64,000 nucleotides of DNA from Hermatobates lingyangjiaoensis (Eukaryota; Arthropoda; Insecta; Hemiptera; Hermatobatidae): the NCBI GenBank assembly GCA_026182355.1, contig JAPFBL010000240.1, positions 372,001 through 436,000 of the forward strand. The letters run 5' to 3'. The translations under genes and the position numbers were made by a program. Numbering within the stretch: the stretch's first letter is position 1; each line of letters begins with the position of its first letter. The notes under the pieces were generated by a model that worked only from the letters and a program-made list of their open reading frames with translations, searched no databases and had not been told where the DNA came from. Positions 1-9,709 of the stretch are shown piece by piece.

Positions 1-2
1 TT

Positions 3-45
3 GACTCAGACGAAGACCGCTTGTTACGGTTGAAAGATCTTAGTC
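3..45 (+). ncRNA. Hammerhead ribozyme motif, family A (one core change)
   Basis: Stem I is GACU (3-6) against AGUC (42-45). The core reads CAGACGA instead of CUGACGA (U4 to A). Stem II is GACCG/CGGUU, followed by GAAA (32-35), the palindromic stem III AGAUCU (35-40) and U41 as the cleavage nucleotide. Better copies lie at 2702, 23941, 24075, 25669, 25815 and 28611. The core change should stop cleavage. Confidence 0.7.
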
Positions 46-76
46 TTGTTTTCCCATTTCTTATTGTGGTTTGATC

Positions 77-112
<36 letters not shown>
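77..112. repeat. (AT)n-(GT)n microsatellite
   Basis: About ten AT units run into about nine GT units directly after the family A pLTR segment. This is the usual position of TA tracts next to Penelope-derived segments in this window. Confidence 0.9.
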
Positions 113-213
113 ATTGAGACTGTTGGTCTCAAAAAAAAATTTGTGTTAGTTCTCTATGTGAGTTGTACTCGTAGATTGTTTTGGTAAATGTATATAGTTC
201 TTACTCTAATTTT

Positions 214-255
214 AGCCCTGAAGATGATGTACAAATACATCGAAACGTCGGCCTA
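214..255 (+). ncRNA. Hammerhead ribozyme motif, GAUGUA-stem type
   Basis: The intact core CUGAAGA (218-224) is followed by one unpaired U (225). Stem II is GAUGUA (226-231) with UACAUC (236-241). GAAA is at 242-245, stem III is the palindrome ACGU (245-248) and the cleavage position is C249. Stem I pairs the GCC before the core with GGC at 250-252. All conserved residues are present. Inferred to be the ribozyme of a Penelope pLTR. Confidence 0.75.
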
Positions 256-307
256 GGAAGGAGTTTATTTTCTTTTATTTGACCTAGCCCTCAATAACAA
301 AATATAG

Positions 308-332
308 AATATATATATATATATATATATAT
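308..332. repeat. (TA)n microsatellite
   Basis: An uninterrupted TA tract just downstream of a hammerhead/pLTR segment, followed by a short CACA-rich stretch. Confidence 0.9.
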
Positions 333-399
333 ACACTCGCATACACAGACACACATCTACAGATCTTCAAAAAAATCATCAAACAGATACATTGGATCT

Positions 400-1940
400 T
401 AATAACGAGTAAATATGTCAAAATCTGAAAATATGTTTTTTTCTTTTTTCATCAATATATTTTAGTTATAGTTAAATAAAGATATAAAAACAAATTGAAA
501 ATAATAAAATACATTTGGAAAGTTACTTTCTATAAACCACATCCATTAACCCATGATCACACTCTAAATACGTATCTTCTACTACAGTTCTTCGTTTACT
601 TCTACTACTACTACTACTATAGAGCTAATTAAGTTATTCAGAATCTACGAAAATAGTTATCGAATTTCATAATACTCTCACTTCTTTTTATATTGTTTTA
701 ACACATTACAACTTACCTTAGTGGGGTAAGAAGTAATAGTGATCCATGCTACACAATGAAATACAAGAGTGGAGAAACTACCCATTGGTAGCACTCCATA
801 TTCTGAACTGTTTTGTTCACTTGTAATTAGTTAACAATGCTAAGTAGATCTCGGGGTCAACATCTTCTCCTACTAATAAATAAAAATTACCTTTAAATTG
901 AAATCAAATCATTTATTTTTTAAATCATTATCAGTTTTTCTCTAATATTACTATTTTTCGGTTTACTTTTCATATGTTAATCTCTCCCTACCCTACCCAA
1001 CCAAAGAGTAGTCTGAATTATAATATGTTACTAATTCAGTTCAATTATTATTTTTTTTATTCACTATAGGGAGCCTTAGGTCAAATGACAGTTATTAACA
1101 AAATAGGTATATTCCTATGAAAATAAAAACTAGTTGCATATATGTAAAAAATTTAAAAACCCTAAACAAAATTAAATCTTGGTATAAAAATAGACAATTT
1201 AAGTCAAAAATGACATGACGAAAATACATTGTCATTAGGAAAAATGAATTAAAGAAGCAAGCAGGATATTTAACTCGATAAAGGGCTCGTTTTCATCTTC
1301 TTTACATTACGTTTGTTAAACGAGCCCTCCCGTTTTAGGACAAAAAGCTCCCCCCCCCCCCTCCCCACGGGCCTCTCATGTGTCGCTCTTTCCTTCCTCT
1401 GACGTTTCTTATCGCAAATGTTTTCAATTATTTTATACTTTAACTGGAAGTTTAATTCAAAGAAGTAACATTATTGTATAACTTTCAACTTCATGTGAGT
1501 CATGATGTTTGAATTAGCTTAAAATTCAACCTAAGGGGGAAGATTTTATCAAATTTTATTTTATAATTTATCAATATTGAAAAAATTTTTGATATTGCTA
1601 AATGTTCCTGCACTATTCTAAAAGGAATGTTGAGCATCTACACGTACTAATATATCTATTTAGTTTGCCACAAAGATATAACATACGTTAACTACATATG
1701 TATACTTGCATATATAGTTTGTTATCACTATTTGTTTAAGTTAACAGTATTCGACATAATAATAATTCAAACAAATTTACTGTATAACATATTTCATATC
1801 TGTTATTGGAATATTTATGCTTAAGAAATTTGAATTTTACAGCCACAGAAAATTGTCTGCATGCTACAATCACAGTACCAACAATTCTTTCCCTATTTTT
1901 CAGTTTGAGTGAAATCACAAGAATTCTAGCAACTATATGT
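400..1940. other. AT-rich stretch without recognised genes
   Basis: No exon-like ORF or known element was recognised. It holds a poly-C run at about 1350-1362 and simple CTA repeats near 602-620. Confidence 0.6.
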
Positions 1941-1945
1941 ATTTT

Positions 1946-1961
1946 AGGTTAGGTTAGGTTG
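1946..1961 (+). repeat. Short interstitial TTAGG array
   Basis: Three consecutive TTAGG units, the telomeric repeat of most insects, sit directly at the edge of a tRNA-derived SINE. The tract is too short to show more than resemblance. Confidence 0.5.
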
Positions 1962-2245
1962 CATTGGTAGTTTCACAGGGGAATAGGCCGAGCATTAGCG
2001 CTTTGTGACACCACACAGTGAAGATTGATTCCACACTGCGAGTTATAAATTTTGCCTAACTCAAGTAGATTGGGATCTGTAAAGATTATCTGGCATCGTA
2101 CAGGGTCGGGACTGACGGCTGTTCCTCTCTGGGGAACGACGTTTTTAGATTTATTCACCGCCCGCGTGAACAAATTGAGAGGCAGAGTGGGTATTGAACC
2201 CCAGCCTACCAGTCCAGAGTCGAGCACGTTGCCCTGGGCCAGCCT
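1962..2245 (-). mobile_element. tRNA-derived SINE
   Basis: Read on the minus strand, the right end begins with tRNA-like promoter boxes: a box A-like GGCCCAGGGCAACGTG, then about 35 nt later a box B-like GGGTTCAATACCC. An unrelated body follows. A related element with the same two boxes is at 19080-19385. The tRNA of origin was not determined. Confidence 0.6.
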
Positions 2246-2360
2246 GATCCCTAATTATCTATACATATATAATTTAATTTTTCGTATATCGACAGCATAT
2301 GTTCAACACAATTTTTCTCTATCGAGGTTTCCTCTAGGGTTAAACAGTAAAAAAACCTTT

Positions 2361-2402
2361 AAGCCTATGTTTCGTCTACATTTGTAGACATCTTCAGGAT
2401 TA
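2361..2402 (-). ncRNA. Hammerhead ribozyme motif, GUCUAC-stem type
   Basis: On the minus strand: CUGAAGA (2397-2391), an extra U, and stem II GUCUAC/GUAGAC with an AAAU loop, six perfect pairs. GAAA follows. Stem III (ACAUA) is less regular than in other copies and stem I is weak. Confidence 0.65.
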
Positions 2403-2549
2403 CATTGAATATATATATACACAATTAAATTTCTTGCCGATTACTCTATGGATGATTTTTCGATTTAGTTTCTCAAGTTTTCTGATCTCACACTTCCATT
2501 CATTTGGTACTAAGTGTATGTATTAATGAAGGTCTGCTACCTAATTACA

Positions 2550-2551
<2 letters not shown>

Positions 2552-2582
<31 letters not shown>
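2552..2582. repeat. (TA)n microsatellite at pLTR end
   Basis: Begins exactly where the pLTR reading frame (LLPNYT-like) gives way to IYIYIY. Confidence 0.85.
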
Positions 2583-2586
<4 letters not shown>

Positions 2587-2649
2587 ATTTCACATAAACA
2601 CGTGAAACAACAATCAATGATCAAAACACAAAAAGAAATTGGAAAAAAA

Positions 2650-2686
2650 GACTAAGATCTTTCAACCGTAACAAGCGGTCTTCGTT
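2650..2686 (-). ncRNA. Partial hammerhead, family A
   Basis: Minus-strand copy keeping stem II, GAAA, AGAUCU and the 3' arm of stem I. The CUGA of the core and the 5' arm are deleted. It faces the complete copy at 2702-2744 and forms the left arm of a foldback (about 2622-2770). Confidence 0.7.
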
Positions 2687-2701
2687 TTCAGTTGTGTTTT
2701 T

Positions 2702-2744
2702 GACTCTGACGAAGACCGCTTGTTACGGTTGAAAGATCTTAGTC
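2702..2744 (+). ncRNA. Hammerhead ribozyme, family A (complete core)
   Basis: GACU (2702-2705) pairs with AGUC (2741-2744). Between them lie CUGACGA, an extra A, stem II GACCG(CUUGUUA)CGGUU, GAAA, the palindromic stem III AGAUCU and cleavage residue U. All core residues match the hammerhead consensus. This is the reference copy for the family. Confidence 0.8.
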
Positions 2745-2777
2745 TTGTTTTCCCATTTCTTATTGTGGTTTGATCAT

Positions 2778-2778
<1 letters not shown>

Positions 2779-2826
<48 letters not shown>
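2779..2826. repeat. (TA)n microsatellite
   Basis: About 24 TA units flanking the hammerhead foldback on its right side. Confidence 0.95.
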
Positions 2827-2827
<1 letters not shown>

Positions 2828-2829
2828 CT

Positions 2830-3260
2830 TCTCGACTACTGATATTTCAAATTCACCGAAGGGGTTCTTGAGGATTTTGGCCATAAACATACAACTCCTG
2901 ATTATAAGCCGACGTTTCGATGTGCTTATCTGTTTGAAAATTGGGTTTTGGTGTTTCTGAATAATTAATAATAAGTAATTCGGCTTAAACAACAAATGTC
3001 TCTTTTTAAATAATGAAAATAATACTGGGTATTTTATGACCCTTTTGTGGTTCTCCTGTTACTGAATTTTTTGTTTGTTTGGTTTGTTTTCTGTTGGTTG
3101 ATATCCGTGGATGTATTTATCTCGCTTTACTTATGTCGTTAATAAATTGTTTTTTAGCCTTGAAAATACCAAACAACTTTTGGTGAAACATCGGCTTATA
3201 ATCAATCAGGAGTTGAATGTTTATGACCAAAAGCCACAAGAACCCTTTCGGTGAATTTAT
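2830..3260. repeat. Inverted pair of a PLE-like terminal segment
   Basis: The segment near 2847-2925 (minus) recurs inverted near 3190-3260 (plus). Shared pieces include TTCACCGAA(A/G)GGGTTCTTG, GGCCATAAACAT and CTCCTGATTATAAGCC. Each arm ends in a GAAAC(G/A)TCGGCTTATAAT hammerhead 3' part. Short (TA)n tracts flank the pair. Confidence 0.6.
3156..3197 (+). ncRNA. Degenerate hammerhead motif
   Basis: Stem I AGCC/GGCU and stem II ACCAAA/UUUGGU are well paired, and GAAA is present. The core is altered (UUGAAAA-like) and stem III reads ACAU. It is probably a decayed copy. Confidence 0.45.
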
Positions 3261-3279
3261 ATATTATATATATATATAT

Positions 3280-4490
3280 ATAACTTTTATATAGAAGAAA
3301 CGTTGGCTTAAAAGTGTTTTACTGTTTGGTGGTCGCAGTGTTTGACTCTTGTATAGAAGATTGACAAAACAGTTTCACTATTTCATAATAAAATAATGAT
3401 TAATGTTTAAAAACTAACTACATAATACGTCCTCATTCTTTAGACATAGTAACGATTTCCATCCATACTCACATTGAGATTATTGAAATAGAAAGTGGTA
3501 TTTCAATGTTTATCAATGTAAATAACGAAAGTAAATCTGAAGAGTTAGTACCATCGTTTTTTTTACAAAACATTTTGATATTTTTTTTAATGCATACATT
3601 AGATAAAATATGTATAAGAAAAATTCGGTAAGAATAGTGCGATAAAATGTTTAGGTAAGGGATGATGAGTTGATGTCCAACAGTAGTGTGTTATGAAAAA
3701 GAGTGTTGTGTAAAAAACGGTTAAGAAGGGTGTAAGAGGGAGAAGGATTCTGGAGATGATAAGTATATCCTGAGGGTGGGTAATGCCTCCACTTATCGAA
3801 CACCATTGATAATATAAAGAAGAGGCAGCCATATTACTGGGGCTTCCTCACTATAGAGGCCCGCCTTGGAGCAATTTCCGCCTCTGAAAGGATCTCCCCC
3901 CTTCTCCTACGGTGAATTTGCTCCAATTCTGGGCCAAGGGGGTTTTTATTAAAGGCTTATCTTTTCGGTAGAGTGGCTCGAGACGGCCCCCCTTATCTGT
4001 GGGGGGGGGGGGGAGGCACTAGGAGGTGGGGCGAAGGGTGTAAAGCTGGTCGAATTATGATGTCTTTATTAGATTTATTGGGTTTTTCTCTGGTGTCGTG
4101 GGGAGGAGGAAAAAGGGAAGGCCCACTCCTATCAGGGGTAATAGAGCTCGCTGTGCTCTATCGCTACGCAAGAGTTAACAGACCCTAAATCGATTTAAGA
4201 TGAGTGATAGTGGCTCTCTTTCGCCCTTCCAATCAACCCCGCAAATTGTTCCTTGCCACATCGCTTATCCGTCAGGCCATTCAAAACATCTCAATCTTCT
4301 GTCTCTGCCAACACAGCCTGCAAATCACCACAACGCCATCGACTTTTCGCTCCATCTTTAACTTTTCACCACCTCCTTCATATTCTTCTACTTTAGTCTT
4401 AATTGCTTAGCAGAAAGTCAAACACCAGTTCACCAACACTTAATACCCTGATTGAAATCGATAAGTTACATAACTAAGAGTCGGATCATA
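3280..4490. other. No gene; GC-rich island at about 3830-4200
   Basis: Mostly AT-rich. A GC-rich patch at 3830-4190 contains runs such as GATCTCCCCCCTTCTCC and a G-run near 4002. It is probably a single-copy piece of an unclassified retroelement. No coding signature was recognised. Confidence 0.4.
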
Positions 4491-4548
4491 AAAGCATTGA
4501 TAGTGAGGAAAAAATATTACGCCTTCACCAAAGGAAATTTATTTTACG

Positions 4549-4586
4549 ATGTGTTTCGAACACCTACTGTTCATCATCAGGCACAT
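4549..4586 (-). ncRNA. Hammerhead motif, family B
   Basis: Minus strand: CUGAUGA (4580-4574), an extra U, stem II GAACA(..)GUGUUC, GAAA, then ACACAU in place of the palindrome ACGCGU. It pairs head-to-head with the copy at 4668-4710. Confidence 0.65.
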
Positions 4587-4667
4587 CTGTCTTAGATGGG
4601 GGTGTTCAGTGTTTGAGGAGTTAACAGACACATCTATTATCGGAGATTGGAGTATTTTCTAAGCTAG

Positions 4668-4710
4668 ATGCGCCTGATTATGAACACTAAGTGTTCGAAA
4701 CGCGTCTTCA
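4668..4710 (+). ncRNA. Hammerhead motif, family B (G8 changed)
   Basis: The core reads CUGAUUA (4674-4680), so the conserved G8 is U. Then an extra U, stem II GAACAC/GUGUUC, GAAA (4697-4700) and the palindromic ACGCGU follow. Predicted inactive because of the core change. Confidence 0.65.
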
Positions 4711-5037
4711 AATAAATTCCTTGTGGTGAATATGTCATATATTTTCCTCACTACCATGAGTAAATACTACACAATAACTGCTTGCATACCTCATGAATTA
4801 AACCGTTTTTGTCACCTAATCCAAAACTCTAAGATCAATTAAATAACATAATATTTGAAACGTAAAATCAAAAATAACTTGTAAATAAATTATAATATAA
4901 ATACTTGATACAACGAAGTGTCAAATATCCATATAATTACTTGAAGGGGGAATATTATTCCAAGCGCATTTCTCAAGTGCTTGTTTTTATTATGACTCAC
5001 TGTAAAATCGGAAAGACGAAGAAAACTGGACACAATA

Positions 5038-5222
5038 TGAGTTCAAAATCGAAGAAGAGTAACACACAAAAAAGAAACCAATTAAGGTTATTTACCATTG
5101 CAACTGCAGTGTACTAGGTATCCCTCTCTCTTTCCTCTTGAAGACGGATTGTCAGAAAGTTTGGGTTAGTAAGCGTACTCGTATTTCTTAACTCTGTTAC
5201 TCTTCTTCGATTTTGAACTCTT
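5038..5222. repeat. Foldback with complementary arms
   Basis: GAGTTCAAAATCGAAGAAGA at 5039-5058 recurs in reverse complement at about 5203-5222. A CTTGAAGAC...GAAAG stretch between the arms loosely resembles a hammerhead. Arms of related sequence are found near 45893-45983. Confidence 0.55.
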
Positions 5223-5229
5223 GTTTTTA

Positions 5230-6030
5230 CCATCAACAATATAACATTTTAATGTGATTCAAATATTGCTGTGGACATTTCAATGCTTGATTGAAATATA
5301 TATTTGTTTTTAAATATATTACCATGAAATGGTAACAGATATTAAAGTGACAACTACATTTAAAGTGACAACTTGATAATGCATGCAAGTATACCACAGC
5401 CAATCTATTGAGATGTTGACTCGAGATAACTCAAGAGTGTAAACACATACAGTCTTTTTCCGAAAATAAGACACTGCCTCACTTTCTTTTTAGATCCAAA
5501 ATACATGATAGGGCTTATTTTCGTGGGAGGACTTCAAGTACACTAAGCAGATTTATATATTTTTGTTTAATATTCATTTATATACATAAATTTAAATTTA
5601 ATAAATGACAGTCATGTCATCTTTTGGAACATCGACAAACATTCTTGCTCCCTCTCAATCTGAGAAAACAGACGATTAACATGCCACACCAAATGTTGTC
5701 GGAAAAAGATTATCTCCTATTCTGGGGCTTTAATGTGCAGTGATTGATACCTCGACATACCAACGTATTGACAAACAAATTTTTCGATATACGGCGTAAA
5801 ATTCAAACCAAAATTCGTCTCTATATTTAAGATTGGCTCGATATACGCACGTACGATGAAGCGTCTCATAATGAAACAAATGGAAGTGAAGGGATAAAAA
5901 AAAAGCTGGAAATGAGTGGTTGTGAAGAGGGTTAAGGTAAAAATTAGAAATATAAATAAAAAAAGGGGAAAAAACGAAAATAAAAACTTATTACTTGTGC
6001 AATCGGTTACAGACTGCAATTGCACACGAT
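5230..6030. other. AT-rich stretch, nothing recognised
   Basis: No ORF with protein-like composition, no element ends and no tandem repeat were noticed. Confidence 0.5.
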
Positions 6031-6078
6031 GGGAATTTTACAAAAATTACGTCTCCACACAAAAGAGCTTTATGTTCA

Positions 6079-6122
6079 AGCTAACAACGCGTTTTGAACA
6101 CTTAGTGGTCTTCTTCAGATTT
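6079..6122 (-). ncRNA. Hammerhead motif, family B (G12 changed)
   Basis: Minus strand: CUGAAGA, an extra A, GACCACUAAGUGUUC, then AAAA where GAAA is expected, followed by the palindrome ACGCGU and GUUAGC. The G12 to A change predicts loss of activity. Confidence 0.6.
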
Positions 6123-6233
6123 ACATTTGTACTGTTGAAAGTGTTATGACAACAGGGACCTAGACAGAACTTCCTAGGCAACAAGGTTCTTCTTAGGTCC
6201 CTGCTGCCACAGACTCTCTCAACAGTGCAGATG

Positions 6234-6276
6234 TTAACCTGAAGAAGAACACTAAGTGTTCGAAACGCGTTGTTAG
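6234..6276 (+). ncRNA. Hammerhead ribozyme, family B (complete core)
   Basis: Stem I UUAAC with GUUAG (6272-6276), core CUGAAGA (6239-6245), an extra A (6246), stem II GAACAC/GUGUUC, GAAA (6262-6265), palindromic stem III ACGCGU (6265-6270) and cleavage residue U6271. Every invariant residue is present. The best family B copy. Confidence 0.8.
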
Positions 6277-6429
6277 TTTGAACATAAAGCTCTTTTGTGT
6301 GGAGGCGTAATTTTTTGGAATACCCAATCCAAAAAAAAAAACTCTGAACAAACCTAAGCAAGGTTTCATTTTACGTTAAATGAAGCATAAAATTTAAAGC
6401 AAGAAACATAAATGTAAGTTACTTAGTGT

Positions 6430-6950
6430 ATTTATTTATTGAGGGTGATTGTAGTACTTCATCCTAAGAACTATTGTACTTTCCCCCCTTCTGTACTATA
6501 GTACCCCAGTTAGCTTTAACGCCTCCAAGAAGCTCAGCACTTTTGCTGAGTCCAACGGTAAAAGCTATTCTATGTTTTTGTTGAGTGTCCCAAAGCATTC
6601 TGCCTCTGTGTAGCACAGTGGCTTGACAATCAGCCAGCAGATGCAGCGGTTTCTTCCTCAACCTTGCAGAACCTGTACAAATCATCATTGATAGTGCCCA
6701 TTTACCGCAGATGACCATTAAGTTTGCAGTAACCCGTTAGAAAACCAGTTAAAAACCTTAGAATATTCCTGCTTCTTTCCATACAATCAAAGATTTGCCT
6801 ATTCTCAAACTTATTGAGAAGTATCTTTGATTGTCTGTGCCCTTGAAGAGAATCCCAGTATTGCTTCATGGTTTCTCTGTCCTCTTTCCTAAGGAGTTCT
6901 TGTATAGTGTGTTGTCCTATACCACAATATGGTTCTGAACCTATATGCGG
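6430..6950 (-). mobile_element. LINE 3' end (RNase H / CCHC-like tail), copy A
   Basis: On the minus strand, 6940-6703 reads like the end of a LINE ORF2 with a C-terminal RNase H-type region (EPYCGIG..., then SRNILRFLTGFLTGYCKLNGH). A frameshift near 6710 precedes the Cys/His tail (KPLHLLADC, HRGR). The 3' UTR (GTACTATAGTACAG) ends in an AATA-rich tail. It shares this tail with 47437-48058 and 50659-51459. The clade (I/Jockey/R1 group) is inferred from the tail; the copy is dead. Confidence 0.65.
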
Positions 6951-6959
6951 TTTCTGAGC

Positions 6960-9420
6960 AGCTTCCCTCGCAAGTAAATAAAAAACAAATAAGTACTTAT
7001 TATAAATTAGAGTGCAAGTTACGGTACGCTCAAATGGGTCACGTCCCATCGAATCCTCCTCTGCCTCCGCACCCTCCGTCTCCAAACCCCACCCTTCCAG
7101 CCCCTAAGGCAAGGCGATGTTCTATGCTTTATTTCTTATTCATTTATAATTTATTTGTTCTAAAGCTATCTAATTTAACTGATTTCTATTTATATGTATG
7201 TATAATTGTTATTTATATACAGTAATTGCAGTATTTCTTAAGGATCCAATGTAGATTTTTGGACTGTGGAACACATTAACCACTTCTATATTATAAGTCG
7301 GTCCAGGAATGAATTAAAAACGTATGTCGAGATACTACTGTAAATACATCGGACCCAAAATATGATTACATAATTTAATCTCGTACAACAACAGAAGACA
7401 CAATAGATCGACAGTGCTTGTTTACTGGGATCTGCTTTAGCTAAAAACACTAGCATAATTAAAGTGTCTAATCATCTTCTAATACATTACAACGAACTGT
7501 TGAATTAAGTTGTTCTTTTCTATATAAAAAGGTTTAACGATTTGATGGCGCTATTATTAAAGACTAAACAGCAATGATAGAAAGTGAAACAAGAGAACAA
7601 TAGAAAGCTGTAGAAGGCAAGAGGGAGGTTATCCAGGCAAGATAAGGTGGCAGGTTACAGATACGTTGATGTAGCAATATAGAGCCTATGTGAAAACTTT
7701 ACCCGCATCTGATAGCCACTCCGCCAACTCTACCAGGCAAATGCACTCAACAGTTACATTTCCCTCTGGAACACCAAACTATTCCTTTGTCAAGCCAACT
7801 TGCGAGTAAATTTAACAATTATCTTAACATATCTTTAATTAATGATTCCTAATTACAACATATCATTAAATGCTTAACATACGGTCTTATTACTCGTCAT
7901 TATATTGTTAAGTAACAGATCATTTTTCTTTACTATAAGTCCTGTATAATGATAATAATAATGATAATCATCATTATCATTAGTCATGATAATAATCATG
8001 AACAAATTCTATTTAAAGAATTTGACAGATTTCTCATTTTAAGGTCCCCTGAATCCAGATTTGAAGTTTCTTTGGAATAATAACATCTGTTTGTGTGCGT
8101 GTATGCGTGTGTGTGTATGTATTTAGGGTCTCTTGTAGATATATGTTTAATAATTCAAATTATTACAGGAATCTTCCTTGCTATATACTATACAGCTGAC
8201 TTTCAATATTTAAAAGAATTGTTCATATTTCTGTGTGTGAATATGATGTATGCTGGACGTTAAAAGTTCGTTGTTCGAAGCGTGTCACACTATATCATGA
8301 ATCAATAAACATTAATCCAAAAACAGACCGAACAGTGAGACGTGTTTGGGTGTTCTTTTTTTGTAATACTCGTAGATTACTCAACTGGTCATTATGAGTA
8401 TTTAAACACCATTCCCCCCCCCCCCCCCCCCCAAACTACTAATACCATATTGAGTAATTTTTTAATTAATTTTAATTAAACGTTAGCATTAACTGAAAAA
8501 AATCACAAAATTTTTCTAATAATCTGAATGAAGACTTGTGAACACGATGAAAATAATAAACAAAAATAACACCTTACAGGTGGATGAGGTATATAAATCA
8601 GGAGAGGTAAATGACAAAATCTCCTCGAACAAAAGGGGTGTTATGGCAAATTTCGTCAAATTTGAAACCATTTTTTTCACTTAAATTTTCTTCACAGTTT
8701 CTCCAATGGAAAAGCCTACATGGCATGCAAATTTTTTGAACCTGTAGTAAAAATATAAAATCTTTTTTTTTTGTAATGCATTTCAAATTTCTAAAAAAGT
8801 TTCAAATTTCTAACGTATCAATCACTTGAGTCTTCAATTTCTAATATATCGATTGGCTTTTAATATTTAATTTATTAGGTATTTTTATCTTTCAATTTTT
8901 AGTATCTCAAGCACACTTGTCTTTTAACTCTCAGGACATCAACTAATTTTGTCGTCTGATTTTAAGTATATCAAGTATTTCGTTTTGTAGCATATCAAGC
9001 ATTTGTATCTTTCAAGTTTACTATATGAAATACCTTTATCTTTAATTTTTTAATACACCGATCAGTATTTCTGGTTACGACTGCCAAACCATACGAAATA
9101 TAAAACGTCAAAGGAGCATATGATTTAAGTAGTTTTGTTATCATGGTTCCATAAATTTTCTTAATTTTTTAGTTGGCTGGAAGCACCTTTTCTCTTCTAA
9201 TTTTCGTTACCTACCCTAATCACCAGATTTTTTTAGTCCCAGAGTCTCAAAAAAATAGATGTCAGTAGAATAACACCTCTGCGAAGCACGTTTCATCTAG
9301 GTTTAAGAGGAATATTTCACCCCATCTGTCATAAAAGCCACAAATTAGATCAATACAAATCGCTAGAAGAGTTATTTGTATAATGGAAAAAAGCATCAAC
9401 AAAAATAATTAATTCTGAGG
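6960..9420. other. No gene recognised; simple repeats
   Basis: AT-rich sequence with a C-rich patch (7040-7110), an ATG/ATA-rich simple repeat (7950-8000), a GTGT tract (8090-8117) and a poly-C run (about 8414-8432). A weak GTTCGAAGCG remnant at about 8273 recalls the family B hammerhead. Confidence 0.5.
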
Positions 9421-9465
9421 TAAAATGGATAAACAAACAAAAGTCTCCACACAAATGAAGTTTTA

Positions 9466-9506
9466 TTCAACGCGTTTCGAACACTTTGTGTTCATCATCA
9501 GGAAGA
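9466..9506 (-). ncRNA. Hammerhead ribozyme, family B
   Basis: Minus strand: UUC before the core pairs with GAA after the cleavage site. CUGAUGA (9501-9495), an extra U, GAACAC(AAA)GUGUUC, GAAA and palindromic ACGCGU follow. The core is complete. Confidence 0.8.
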
Positions 9507-9602
9507 CACCAACGATGTGGTGCTGAAGGGTTGGTACAGTGAAAACACCAAGTCCAGTGAGTTGTTTTCACTAGACCAACCCTTCAGCACCACATCCTTG
9601 GT

Positions 9603-9655
9603 GTCTTCCTGATGATGAACACAAAGTGTTCGAAACGCGTTGTTGTTGTTGTTGA
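9603..9655 (+). ncRNA. Hammerhead ribozyme, family B, with GTT expansion
   Basis: CUGAUGA (9609-9615), U9616, GAACAC(AAA)GUGUUC, GAAA (9632-9635), ACGCGU (9635-9640) and U9641. Compared with the minus copy at 9466, four GTT triplets are inserted right after the cleavage position. This moves the GAA arm of stem I away. Confidence 0.75.
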
Positions 9656-9709
9656 ATAAAACTTCATTTGTGTGGAGACTTTTGTTTGTTTATCCATTTT
9701 ACCTCAGAA

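Larger units (their letters stand above)
2260..2582. mobile_element. Rearranged Penelope pLTR fragment
   Basis: Contains a minus-strand hammerhead (2361-2402), then a piece matching the minus orientation of the PLE ORF start (TTTCTCAAGTTTTCT, as near 26930). A plus-oriented stretch follows (AATGAAGGTCTGCTACC) that encodes the EGLLP-type end of the pLTR ORF, and then (TA)n. The two orientations in one fragment show an inversion. Confidence 0.6.
6040..6312. repeat. Long inverted repeat carrying two hammerheads
   Basis: The left arm (GTCTCCACACAAAAGAGCTT, about 6050-6120) is mirrored by the right arm ending GAGCTCTTTTGTGTGG-like near 6287-6304. The centre also folds (CTAGGCAACAAGGTTC / CTTCTTAGGTCC). 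Each arm holds a family B hammerhead facing outward. Confidence 0.7.
9424..9705. repeat. Near-perfect palindrome of two pLTR/hammerhead arms
   Basis: Left arm: AAATGGATAAACAAACAAAA, AGTCTCCACACAAATG, and so on. The same sequence returns in reverse complement at the right end (about 9650-9705). The arms are over 100 bp and differ at few positions, and the centre (GGTTGGTACAGTGAAAACAC) is short. Such length and identity suggest a recent event. Confidence 0.85.

Noticed and set aside
2774..2995. ORFs reading IYIYIY in TA tracts as proteins
   Set aside because: (TA)n codes for Ile-Tyr in two frames on either strand. Only where a PLE frame leads into it is it meaningful.
5717..6361. Overlapping short ORFs at 5.7-6.4 kb
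   Set aside because: They fall on the foldback arms and on AT-rich DNA, and both strands are open by chance.
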